The notes under the pieces are model-generated. The model was not told the origin of the DNA. It was given only the letters and a program-made list of their open reading frames with translations, and did not search any database. From Artemia franciscana (Eukaryota; Arthropoda; Branchiopoda; Anostraca; Artemiidae): a stretch of 64,000 bases of DNA. Below are positions 32,832 to 43,690 of this stretch, piece by piece. A program made the translations under genes and the position numbers. The stretch lies in NCBI RefSeq assembly GCF_032884065.1, contig NC_088868.1, forward strand, positions 3,529,043-3,593,042, given 5' to 3'. How positions within the stretch are numbered: position 1 is the first letter of the stretch; every line of letters begins with the position of its first letter.

Positions 32832-33360
32832 ATATTTGGCAAGGAAGTCTTTGTCACTTGCTTGGATTGGAATTCTGTATCTGCTGATGTTGAGTTTTTA
32901 TTGCTGCCTGTCTTGCTTGCTTCTGACTGTGTGGTGTAGGTGTTCATCTAGTCCATCTGGTACAAGCTCTGTCACTTGTGAAGTCATTGCCAAGTCAACA
33001 ATCGCTTTTACCTTGCTAACATTGCATTTTGTGGCAAGTTCCTTGTGCATCTCTTGGAGGCCCTTGTTGTCAGTTGACATTATGCTAGCAGTATGTCAAT
33101 ATTTGGCAAGGAAGTCTTTGTCACTTGCTTGGATTGGAATCCTGTATCTGCTGATGTTGAGTTTTTATTACTGCCTGTCTTGCTTGCTTCTGACTGTGTG
33201 GTGTAGGTGTTCATCTAGTCCATCTGGTACAAGCTCTGTCACTTGTGCAGTCATTGCCAAGTCAACAATTGCTTCTACCTTGCTAACATTGCATTTTGTG
33301 GCAAGTTCCTTGTGAATCTCTTTGAGGCCCTTGTTGTCAGTTGACTTTATGCTAGCAATG
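32832..33360 (-). repeat. 265-bp tandem duplication in a LINE ORF1-like segment
   Basis: 32832-33093 and 33097-33357 are almost identical (start 'atatttggcaaggaagtctt', end 'gttgtcagttgac'). Read on the minus strand each copy encodes STDNKGL.E.HKELATKCNV and ELVPDGLDEHLHHTVRSKQ, a hydrophilic, coiled-coil-like peptide. A 265-bp offset is not a multiple of three, so the duplication breaks the frame. The few differences imply a recent event. Confidence 0.88.
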
Positions 33361-33474
33361 TCGTCATGTACTTCTTTTTTGAAAAATTCATGAGAGAATA
33401 TAATTTGAGTTTATGCTATCAAGTATTTCTAGTATACCCTAGTGTTACCAACAGAACTTGAACAAAATTAATGG

Positions 33475-34780
33475 TTTTACTGCTACTGCTACTAACAACT
33501 CACCACAACACCAAGGCACCTGAGGCCAGCACAGCTGCACACTCTCCTCAATCCCAATCTATTCAAAGCCTTCCTCTTTTCCTCTTTATACCCTCCATTG
33601 AACTTCCAATCTCCCTTAAATCTTCTTTATAACATCCTCATATCCCAACTACAAACAACCTGCTTTCCATTTAGCCCTGGATGGTTGGCCAACAAGAACT
33701 ATCTATGGCAATCTTTCATTACCAGAATGTGTCCTGGACAAGTCAACCTTTATCTCATTACAGCTCTTGAAAGTGGGATTGAACTATATTTTTTAATGTT
33801 GATTGTTTGAAACATGGTTAGTCAGCTGGCTACCCAGAACAATCCATTGGCAATATCTGTGGAAAACATATTGCAAATTTTCATCTAGTTTTTGGAGTGC
33901 TTGTGCTTCAGAACCATATTTGATTACTGTCATCTCTTTAGCTTCCAAAATTCTAATATTGGTTAACAAATTTATCTTCCTAACTTTTCAAACTTTTTTC
34001 AACTTAAAAAAACACCCTGAGCCAGGGGTAGTTTACTTTTAACGTAGTTAGTGCTCCCACTGTTTTTTCTAATAATACTGGCAAGGGAAGTGAAGCTGTT
34101 CACCTAATTAATCTTTTTACTACCCATTTTCACCTTTTCATCTTGTCATATTTCTAGCCTTAGTGACCTTGTCTTATTAACATTAATTTTTAAACCTATT
34201 CTAGCACACCAAACTTGCAAAACCTATTAAAGCTCATTCATTTTGCTCAAACATTCATTTAGAACGGATGTTTTTCCTTCCCAGTTGATTCCATGTTCTG
34301 AAATTGCCTTTCTTGTGCTCCTTAAGGCAAAGTCTATAAAATTGATCCATATTAAGGGGGATAAAACACAACCTTGCTTAACTCCCAATTTGATATTAAA
34401 CAAGCTGCTAACCTCATTTCCTACCTTAACCACAGAAGTGTTATTCTTGTACATAGCACTAATCACTTTAATATGTTTGTCTGGTATACTATACAAAGAT
34501 AATACCTTCACTAAAGCTCTTCCATCAACAGAGTTGAACGCATGATCATAATCTATAAAACTGAAGACCAAAAAAGATAACTTTGAAGACCACAACTGAG
34601 GACCAAATGTGTTTGATAACTCAGGCTCTCCTCAATTATTAACCTAAGGTTGGAAGTTTGGTTGGTACATCCTCTACCTTTTCTAAAACTCCACTGTTCT
34701 TCTCTTATTACTTGGTATATAAAAAATCTTAGTCTAAAAAGTATCATATTACTAAGTATTTGTTACCTACAGAGACCAGA
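33475..34780 (-). mobile_element. LINE fragment (satellite-source family) with RT domain and 3' UTR
   Basis: From 34780 downward the minus strand encodes REEQWSFRKGRGCTNQ, then FIDYDHAFNSVDGRALVKVL (RT motif A), then GVKQGCVLSPLIW (motif B). The catalytic YADD segment is not present in this copy. 33600-34200 holds the decayed C-terminal part. 33475-33590 is the 3' UTR with one copy of the segment that forms the 115-bp satellite. The poor frame suggests a middle-aged to old insertion. Confidence 0.88.
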
Positions 34781-34959
34781 CTAATGTCTTGATAATTACC
34801 AAACTTACTCTTATCACTTTTCTTATGCAGTAGTTTATTTAGGATTTCTTAAAATTGCTAGGTACTTCCCCTTTTTCAAAAATCATTATTTAGTAAAAGT
34901 ATTTTGTATAAACTTTGTATTTTGTATAAAAGAATTGATTGTACAAATTTTGTAGGGGG

Positions 34960-35270
34960 TTTATTGGATTCCTAGTTGGAAGTTGTAGTGCCATCTTAAC
35001 CTCATATCATCCTGCAATGCATTGGATAGAAATTTGGAGATGGCCATTTGTTGTTGTAGAAACTTTGAAAACAAATCATTTTATTGGAAATCAAAAGGGT
35101 TAGTACCCTTTTTAAAACTCAAAAGTGATTGGAGGGAAATTAACCACCCTCTCTTGTCATCCATTTCTCTAAACACATCCAAATTTTGAGATAATCATTT
35201 TGTTGAATGCAACTGAAAGGACTGGAATTTAAGTCTTTGAGGATGACCCCCCACAGTCCCCAGGACAAGG
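34960..35270. repeat. Dispersed repeat copy (family of the 59.6-kb element), first
   Basis: Shares the frame of words 'tagtaccctttttaaaactc', 'aaattttgagataatcattt', 'tgttgaa' and 'gatgacc(c)cccacagtcccc' with the repeat at 60110-60260 and with the next copy at 35500-35790. The sequence is diverged. Confidence 0.65.
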
Positions 35271-35499
35271 TAAGTTATGTTCTGGGGGCATAAAGGCTGA
35301 TTGCATAAACTTTGGAGAAGGAAGGGGGGGGGGTTGATTAGTAATCAAAAGTTGCACTGCCATTTTTAAGATTAAAACATAAAATCACAAAGAAAGGATA
35401 AAACAAGGACAATAAACAGCTATTTTTTTAAATGTTTTTCACTGGGTTTATTCTGTCCTTGTTTCATCCTTTCTTCAAAATTTTATTTTTATCATGATT

Positions 35500-35790
35500 A
35501 GCCAGGGTGATATCCCCACCCCTGAAACTTTGTATTTTCCCGTAATGCATTTTGAGATGGCCAGATGTTGTTGTAGAAAATTTCAAGAATACTCATTCAA
35601 TTGGAAAAGGAAAGGGCTACTGCCCTATTTATTAGGCGAAAGTGATTGGAGGATAACAAGTCTCCTTTCCCTGCATGCCATTCAATTCCAAAAACACATA
35701 AAATCAAAATTTTGAGATAACCATTTTGTTCTGTGTTGTTGAAAACTCTGGAAATTATGTCTTTGATAACTCCCACGCCTTCTCAAGATT
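35500..35790. repeat. Dispersed repeat copy (same family), second
   Basis: Parallel to 34960-35270: 'gagatggcca..tgttgttgtagaaa', 'aaagtgattggagg', 'caaaattttgagataaccat', 'tttgttctgtgttgttgaaa'. Same orientation, about 540 bp apart. A G run (about 35325-35334) lies between them. Confidence 0.65.
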
Positions 35791-36309
35791 AAATAAAAAA
35801 AACAAGTTTTTTGAAATGAAAATGATATTTTAACCCATCTAAGGGCTAGAACTATCTCATATGTGGAGTAGTAATACAGAATCCACATATATGGGTTAGT
35901 ACAGTACCCAGTTTTGAACCAACTCAATAATAGGGGTTAGTTATAAACAAACAGTTAGCAATTTAGCTAATGTACATAACTGCGTTGGGCTGGGACGTTG
36001 CATAGCAGTTGGCCCTCACATTACAAATTTGTTTGGAGAATTTTACCTTAGTTGTCGTCGAATTAAGGTCCTTTCTGCTTCTTCTCGAGCCTCAGGACCT
36101 TGTTCTCTTGGTTGATTCCTTCTCTTCTATTGATATAAATAATTTTTTTTACCTTAGTTGGTCACATTTGAAAATACATTCGAAATTCTTGCCTGTCAAT
36201 CTGATAACTTGCAGTCGCGGATTTTAAAAATCCCTAGAAGGCTAGAAACAACGAAGTCGGCACGACTTTGAAAATCCCTAGCAGCGAAACGAAACGATTT
36301 CGACTTGAC

Positions 36310-36440
36310 TCGAAAAATTACCGAAAAAGTGCCATTTTATGGACAAAAAAGTACTACTTTCACAAAAAAGTATTTAAAAAGTACTACTTTCACGTAAAGT
36401 ATCCAAAAAGTACTACTTTGATCAAAAAGTACTAAAAGTA
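36310..36440. repeat. Short 'aaaaagtactacttt' repeats
   Basis: Four or more imperfect copies of 'aaaaagtactacttt(c/g)a' within 130 bp, ending in 'cgtactacccgtggcaaccc'. They look like the end of a mobile element placed about 100 bp upstream of the histone H4 TATA box. Confidence 0.7.
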
Positions 36441-36550
36441 GTACTTTCGTACTACCCGTGGCAACCCTGGAGCAGATATCTAGTGTCTAAATTTATATGG
36501 AGCGACAGCCGCGCGATAGAGTAACAATTTGTGGGGAAAGCCTTCAGTAG

Positions 36551-36558
36551 TATAAATT
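36551..36558 (+). promoter_or_regulatory. TATA box of the histone H4 copy
   Basis: TATAAATT lies 80 bp upstream of the ATG, a normal distance for a replication-dependent histone gene with a short leader. Confidence 0.65.
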
Positions 36559-36585
36559 AAACGAGCTTTCAAGAAAACTTGTTAG

Positions 36586-36932
<347 letters not shown>

Positions 36933-36971
36933 TTATTTCCACATGCCTTTTGAACTGTCCCCCTACCCAAC

Positions 36972-36987
36972 GGCCTTTTTAAAGGCC
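36972..36987 (+). terminator. Histone 3' stem-loop
   Basis: GGCCTTTTTAAAGGCC fits the consensus GGYYYTTHTHARRRCC at all 16 positions and lies 39 bp past the H4 stop. It would direct SLBP/U7-dependent cleavage of a non-polyadenylated mRNA. The purine-rich downstream element is weak here (aaatctttaaa). Confidence 0.9.
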
Positions 36988-37284
36988 AACAAATCTTTAA
37001 ACACTTTCTAGCCCCGGTTCTATGAGCCTTTTTTATATTGTGCATTTAAAATGTCGGTAAATACTTTTTTTTTCTTTTCGTCTCAGGTGCAATATCTGAT
37101 TCGTATTCTGCAAACAAATTACCATTGCTATTTTATTGTATTTAGCTTTTCCTTGCATATTTGAATAAAGTTGTTTATTCTCATCATGGGATTATTCAAG
37201 GAAATAGTTGTTGCTATTCAACTGCACAAGCCTATTCTATCATATTGGAATGAAGATAGTAGTAACGGAGGAAAATGTGTTCCT

Positions 37285-37525
37285 ACTCTTACTAAATTGC
37301 CGCTGGACCTATTTTAGCACCCTGAACTCGTAAAACCTCTAAAAATTCATTCATTTTGCTCACACTTTCATCTAATATGCTTAAATCATCAGCATAATCT
37401 AAGTCCAGGAGCGTTCTTCCTCCCCATTTGATTCCATGGTCTCCAATTGCCTTTCCTGTGCTCCTTAAGACGAAGTTCATCAAAATGATACATATAAGGG
37501 GGATAGAACACAACCCTGCTCTTTA
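37285..37525 (-). mobile_element. LINE RT fragment with catalytic YADD
   Basis: The minus strand reads FVLRSTGKAIGDHGIKWGGR, then LDYADDLSILDESVSKMNEF and LEVLRVQGAKIGP. This is RT motif C and its flanks from the same family as 33475-34780 and 21746-23040. Only about 240 bp are present, better preserved than the other fragments. Confidence 0.88.
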
Positions 37526-39739
37526 ATTTAGAGGTCAAAAAACAACAGCAAACGGACTTTTAGCTGGTATTCACCGTTGAAATATATTTTATTTCAATGC
37601 TAAGCATTGAACATATTAGTTTGTTCCAACGCTGCTTTTGGTCTTTTGAAATAAAAGACGCCATAAGCCTATAAAAATGATTTTATTTGTGGATTACATA
37701 GCAGTTATTTGTGATATTTTATTTGTTATTTGATCATTGTTTATTTGATCATATAACAACAATTTGTTTTGCGTTTTTAACTTTTGCAAAAATTTTTGCC
37801 ATTTGTCAGTTAACTTTTTTTTTTTTTTTTTTTTTTTTTAATTTGATTTATGATTTCTATGTTTGTTTTTAAGCAAAATTCGAAAACATACTGCAGAAAG
37901 GAGGACATTTCTCCGGTTTAAAATAATTCCTTTTTGACTGGAACATATAATAAACTTTCAGATAGCCTATGATCGAAATAAATAAAAGCGGTTTGTTTCA
38001 ACTTTGCCTTCCCCCCCCCCACATCTCAAAAAAATTCAAAATTTCAGTATCTTTGGCTTTTTGAAATACATGACTATAAGTAATAAAAGCCTTTGTTTCG
38101 AAATCAAGGGATAGGTAGGTTTGTTTTATTCTATTGTAGATGATTATTGTACTGTAGATGATATTTACAGTATTGTGTATTGTAGATGATAGTATTACGA
38201 TGTGAAAAAGAAAAAATAACTGGTCAATCAATTTTAAGATTTTTCGCTTTGTAATGCTCGCTAATAGTATTATTACATACCAAGAAGTAAATAATGATAA
38301 GGAGATTGTGAAGAGGAATAACAAATTCAATGTGAGATAATAAATAAATGCGTGAAATAAAGAAAATACCATTTTTCAAGAATTTTTTTATTTCGTGAAA
38401 TAAGAAAATGAGGTCTAATAATACAAAAAAAGGCATTTTCAATTTTCCAAACAAGGGGAAAATGCCGTCTAACTCAAATGACGCGACAAACTTAAGAACA
38501 TACGCTACTTTTTTACAATGATACAAAGTATGACGGAGCTTAAGCAAAAAACGTTCAAACTGCTTAATTTAGCAAATATGAACACAGTACTCTGAGTTTA
38601 CTTTGAATTAACGAGGTGTCAGTAGGCAGCGTCATCTTTTTCCAGAGAATAAAATGATATTTTTTTTTATATATATATTTGAGAATCTGGTTATATTAAA
38701 GACAAAATGTCTGATTCATTTGTCATCCATTGTGTTTGAATATAAATTATAGAAGGAAAAAAAATACAGAGATAGAAAGGAAAGGGTGAAAGAGAGAGAG
38801 GAAGTGAAAGAGAGGGAGATAGTAAACGAGCGAAAGAGAAGGAAAAACGCGCACACAACACACAGCTAATTTAATAATGATTGGTTTAGAAATCAAGTCC
38901 TAATTTAGAGGTAAATTCACGCACGTCAACGTCATTTAGTGCTATGATTCCATATTAGGACTCATTTTTAACTAAGCGTTATCCAACTATGAGATTGATA
39001 ATCAACATATAGTTTCTATGGTATAAGATTAGCAAGCTTAGAAAGCTTAGCGGATTAGAAAGCTTGAGAATTCCCCAGCAATATACAGTGAAATGTATGA
39101 AAATATGCTCCAGACAGTGAAATACCCAGCAAGGGCTTGTTCGATGAATAAAATTATTTATTTATTAATTCATGAATGATTTTTCTACTATTGGTCTACA
39201 GTTTATGCACTACTACTTGCCATTAAATTTCTTCTCCGCGAAAGGCTAAAAGAAGCAAAAAGCAACAACAAAAAAAATTCATGGCTGCAGTAATTGTCAC
39301 GGTTGCTAGTAAAGAATGTGGATTATAGCATATAGTAATCGAAACCTCAAAAATGGTGCTGAGACTGCTGAAAGACAACTGACTTTCATCCAGCTTTTCA
39401 TTCAGTGGTAGCTATTATTTCGATTAATCTTAAAAGTAAAAGTTTATTACGAAATTAAATTTATGGGAATTTCGAAAACGAGCTGAAACCCCTCGATAAT
39501 CACGTCAGACCAACATGGAAAATGCACCATTGGAGCCATCATTATTGAAAATCATGCACAGTAAAATTACAATCTCCACATTTAACAGCTAATGAAATCT
39601 TTTTTTGCATTGGAAGTAATGATGTGTCTCCATTTTTCTTTTTTTTTCAAAGGGCGATTAAGCCAGTGGACTTAGAATGTTAGCAGAGGGCCTAATTGAA
39701 AGAAAATTGTAATATCTAGAGTCTGTTTGAAGTAACAAA
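37526..39739. other. No gene recognised
   Basis: AT-rich. A run of 28 T lies at about 37812-37839 and purine-rich 'gaaagagagag' sequence at 38750-38850. The frames at 37998-38547 (minus) are Leu/Ile/Phe-rich by composition. Nothing was assigned. Confidence 0.45.
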
Positions 39740-41175
39740 TAGTTTGTGCCATAGCGAAGTGGCATTTTCTGCAATTTTGTACCACAAAACAACTATTTTT
39801 GCCCGAAGAGAGTTAAAATGCGGAGAATACAAATTCTGATAGAGCCAATAGATTCTTGTACAGTCTAAAACTTTAAACAGGAGGTATTAAGCCCCACCCC
39901 CCATCTTCAAAACGGCTCCAAAGTATGCCGTAAATACCCCAATAGGTTCTGTGTTTATTCATAGTTCGTCAGCTTATAATGACACAAATGCTGCACTACC
40001 AAGGTCTTTAAAACCCATCATCAGCTGATTACCTTTTTAAGTAACAAAAGAGATCTTGCCATAGCAAGATCTCTCTGGGATACGGGGCATGAGGAACGCT
40101 TTCTGTCATGTTGAGGAACATAAAATCAGTTTTTTTTTTACCAAAGAGGATCAAAATGCCAGGAAGTTCGAATTCTAAGATAATCAATAGATTTGTCACG
40201 ACTTAAAACTTTAAATACGTGGTTTCAGCTCAGTGGCATAATTTTGTAAAAATCCTGGGGGAGAGGGCAAAATTGGAGCCAATTTTCTAAAATCAAGTGA
40301 AAATGACAGTGAAAACTGATAAGTGAGTCAATAGTACCATAAGGGTAAAGATATACTTAAGAAAACTAACCGGTTTCTGTGGATACTTGAATTATGCAAG
40401 CTTATCTGAGTTTTGACATGACTGTTGAAGAAACTATCTTCCAGTGGGGATGGACTGGGGTCTGGAAGGGAGAAAACTGAGGTCTAAGAGGGGCAGTTGC
40501 TTTCCCTGCCCCATAGGAAATTACACTTCTTTTTCAGCTCCCCATCCTGAAGAATAGTTCTACAGCAAGTGTTACAATTAGTTGTGAATGCTGCTGCCAG
40601 TACCATCGTCATTTTTAAATCGTCAGCTGGTAATGACATGAATACTGCAGTGACTACCAAGATTGACGATCAATAACCATCAGATGACGACCTTTAAAAT
40701 GGTGAAAGAGTTCGTGCCACAGCAAATTGATATTTTCTGCCATTTTGTTTCGCAAAACATCAATTTTTGCTCAAAGAGGGTTAAAATGTCAGCAAATGCA
40801 AGTTCTAAGATAAGCAATGGATTTGTTAATGTCTAAAGCTCAAAAAGGGAGTTTTAGGGATCTCCACTTTGAAGAAATGTTCGACAGCATGCGGATCAAG
40901 CTTTACAATATATTTTGAATACTGCTGCGAGTTCCGTCTTTATTCATAAATCGTCAGGTGGTCATAACGTGAATGCTGCAGTGACTATAAAGATGGTTGA
41001 TCATTTAACTGCAGATGATGTTCTTTTTAACAACAACAGAGATCGTACCATAGCAAAGTGGCATTTTCTGCCATTTTGTTTCGCAAGACATCAATTTCGG
41101 TTCAAAGACGGTCAAAATACCAGAGAATACAAATTCTAAGACAACCAATCCATTACCATGTTCTAAAACGCTCAA
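39740..41175. repeat. Degenerate long-unit tandem repeat, about 310-330 bp period
   Basis: The block 'gtgccatagc(g/a)aagtggcattttctgc' recurs at about 39745, 40050 (partial), 40710 and 41041. Each is followed by 'tttgttt/accacaaaacaactattttt', 'ag..ggttaaaatgc' and 'aattctaagataa.caat', and preceded by 'tcgtcag.tggtaatgac' with 'aatgctgcagtgactac'. The copies are strongly diverged, and one period appears disrupted between 40050 and 40710. Confidence 0.78.
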
Positions 41176-41689
41176 CTAGAAGCCTTGAGCCCTTCGTACT
41201 GATAAACATGGAATATCCTTTTTTGTATGGTTAGCATGCATATCATAATATATTTTTAATTCTTTTTATCTGCCAAGGCTAGTATATTGCAACAATATCG
41301 CTGCGAGATGCTTAATTTAAAGCTACTTTTAGAAGCTACATTTAAAAGCTACTACCTCTCTACGTGGATCTTATAGATTCGTCTTAATAACTCCATTAAA
41401 AAGTGCCTTATTACACATTTTGGAGTGAGAAGGCTGCGCAGCATAACAAAGGTGCCATTATAATCTCCATGTCAAAAACCCTTAACCGGAGGTTTGAAAT
41501 TCCCCCTCTTGTATGCCCCCTTAGTAAGCAAAAACTAAAAAACACATTTTGAGAGAAACTTGCCAAATGAAAAATATCACTTATTTATTTTCAGTTTTTT
41601 TAAATAATTAAATTTCTTATGTGCAAAGTCTCAAAGATACAGGTGGAAACATACTTCTTGGAATCTTTAGTTTTGTGATAAAAAAAAGT

Positions 41690-42853
41690 TTTTTTTTTCC
41701 AGCTGAAAGCAAGCAGCAACATTAAAACTTAAAACAAACACAGAATTATCGCATCGTCCCGTTCCTCAACAGTCGCTCTTTAAGCTAAAGTCTTGAAGTT
41801 ATTTAAAAATAATTAAAATATAAGAAACTATGAGACAATGATATGAAAAAATAATTCTCATTTAAATTTATCAGCCCTTGTTTTTGAGCATGCTTTCTTG
41901 AAGAATTGTGACAAGAAGTCAAACTTTGGCGTAAAGGGCGAAGGTTGAGGAAGGGACAGTCCCTCTCATATATGCAATAATTTTCATTCGGTTTAAGTTT
42001 TAATGTTGATCCTTACTTTTAGTTGAAAAAAAAAGAAATTTAATTTTTCTCCATTTATCAAATCATACTAGGAAATCTTCTCCCCCGGGTAAAATTTTCC
42101 ACGGTTCCCCGTGAACTTCCATTCCCACGAACAATTCTCTCCTTGGAAAACCCCCCTCCCAAAAAAAAGAATTCCATACATTTCCAAATAACAAATATTA
42201 TATGTAAGCAATGGGCAACTTCTGTAAGTTACAGTCCTTTCCCCAAGGACTGTTGGGAGAGGGTCGTTTCATCCACGGACATATAGTTCATAGATCTTTC
42301 AGCTATTCTGAATCAGAAAGCTATCTCAAAATTTTGATCGGACGTCTGAGGAAAAAAGGGGCGTATGAGGAGGGCTAGTTGCCCTATGCTCTATTTGGTC
42401 ACTTAAAAAGGGCTCTAGAACTTTCTACTTCCTCTCCCGATCATCTAGAGTCATTGGTTCAATGCGACAATCCCTAAGAAAAAATAACAACAACAAAAAA
42501 ACAAATATACACGCATCCGCGATCTTTCTTCCGGTAAAAAAAAATGCAAAATTCCACATTTTTATAGATAAGAGTTGTAGGACATAGTATTCTCTGATAT
42601 GCTGGATTTGAAGGTATCATTTTCATTAAAATCGCTTGAATTTTTTGGGGGGTGTTTCTCCACTTTCTTGAAAATCAGGTACATTTTTTCAGGCTCGTAG
42701 GTTTTGATGGGTAACGTTAAACTTGTGAATTTTTTACATTTGGAATCAGCGTAAAAAGCCAATTTTTTGAGATGTGAAATGTTATCGAAATTCTGTTTTT
42801 TAGAGCTTCGGTTACTATCGGGCCGTGTCGCTCCTTGCCTATAGTTCGTAACC
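41690..42853 (-). mobile_element. Copy of the 59.6-kb fold-back repeat family, opposite orientation
   Basis: 42240-42853 is the reverse complement of the left part of the 59630-62248 element: 'tcgctcctt', 'gttactatcgggccgtgtcg', 'aaaatgcaaaattccaca' and 'acacgcatccgcgatct'. 41690-42040 carries the fold-back part, with arms 'ttaaaacttaaaacaaaca' and 'gtttaagttttaatgttgat' around 'aagtcaaactttggcgtaaa'. The copy is diverged and has no coding capacity. Confidence 0.75.
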
Positions 42854-42872
42854 TGTTTACATACTTAATAAT

Positions 42873-42913
42873 ATAATTCGTTTAATATAATTTTATTATA
42901 TTAAACGAATTAT
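42873..42913. repeat. Perfect 18-bp AT-rich inverted repeat
   Basis: ataattcgtttaatataa, loop tttta, then the exact reverse complement. Further partial copies of 'ataattcgtttaatat' follow to about 42970. Confidence 0.85.
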
Positions 42914-43154
42914 TTAATATATTTCTATTATAATTCGTTTAATATTATTTAATATAATTAAATATAATTCGTAACTGTTTGACATAATTGCACTTACCTT
43001 GTGGGAAATTTTAGGGAAAGTAGGAAATAAAACATATATTTAATATTGTATTTGAACAACAACAAAATTATTTTGACACCGCTCAAAGGAAATAAAGACC
43101 TTATTATAAATTTATTGTATTTTCATTAAAAATAAAATAGAGAGAATAATTAAG

Positions 43155-43690
43155 AAAAGTTTTTTTTTGCGGAAATAACGAGCGAAGTTGAAACCTAAAA
43201 CAAACACAAATTATTGCTTCACATTTTTAGTTTACGCAAGATTTATCTTCAAAACTCGCTCAAATAAACTGACTTGTGATGCTTGATAGATATTTTGTGA
43301 TACCTGACTCGATAAAATTATAGAAACTAGCGCTTTACTGAAAACACAAAACCAACACCAAAAGAACAAGAAGTTTTCTTAGGAGCAGAAAATTACAGGA
43401 TGCTGAAAATAAAACGCTAATTTGTAAGACTCTCAATAGTCTTTTACTAACCATGATATCGATAACTTTTAAGCATACAATTATAATTCTCTAAAAAACA
43501 CAGCTATTTCAGTTTTCATAAACCATTAGTTTTTAAAATTCTACCTATATTGGAAAATAAGACGAACCAGTTTTTTTTAGCTATTTTTTACAGATATATA
43601 GGCTATTGCATAATTTACAAAGCAATAATCTTTGTTCATTTAAGTTTCAACTTCGCTCTTTACTTCCATAAGAGAAACTTTGCTTGTTTT
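43155..43690. mobile_element. Diverged fold-back repeat relative
   Basis: The left arm 'gcgaagttgaaacctaaaac' (about 43190) is mirrored by 'ttaagtttcaacttcgctct' (about 43641). Both resemble the arm words 'gagcgacattaaaacttaaa' of the family. The interior has no coding sequence. Confidence 0.55.

Noticed and set aside
37998-38547. Two overlapping membrane-like frames on minus
   Set aside because: AT-rich composition alone explains them; the frames disagree and show no family motif.
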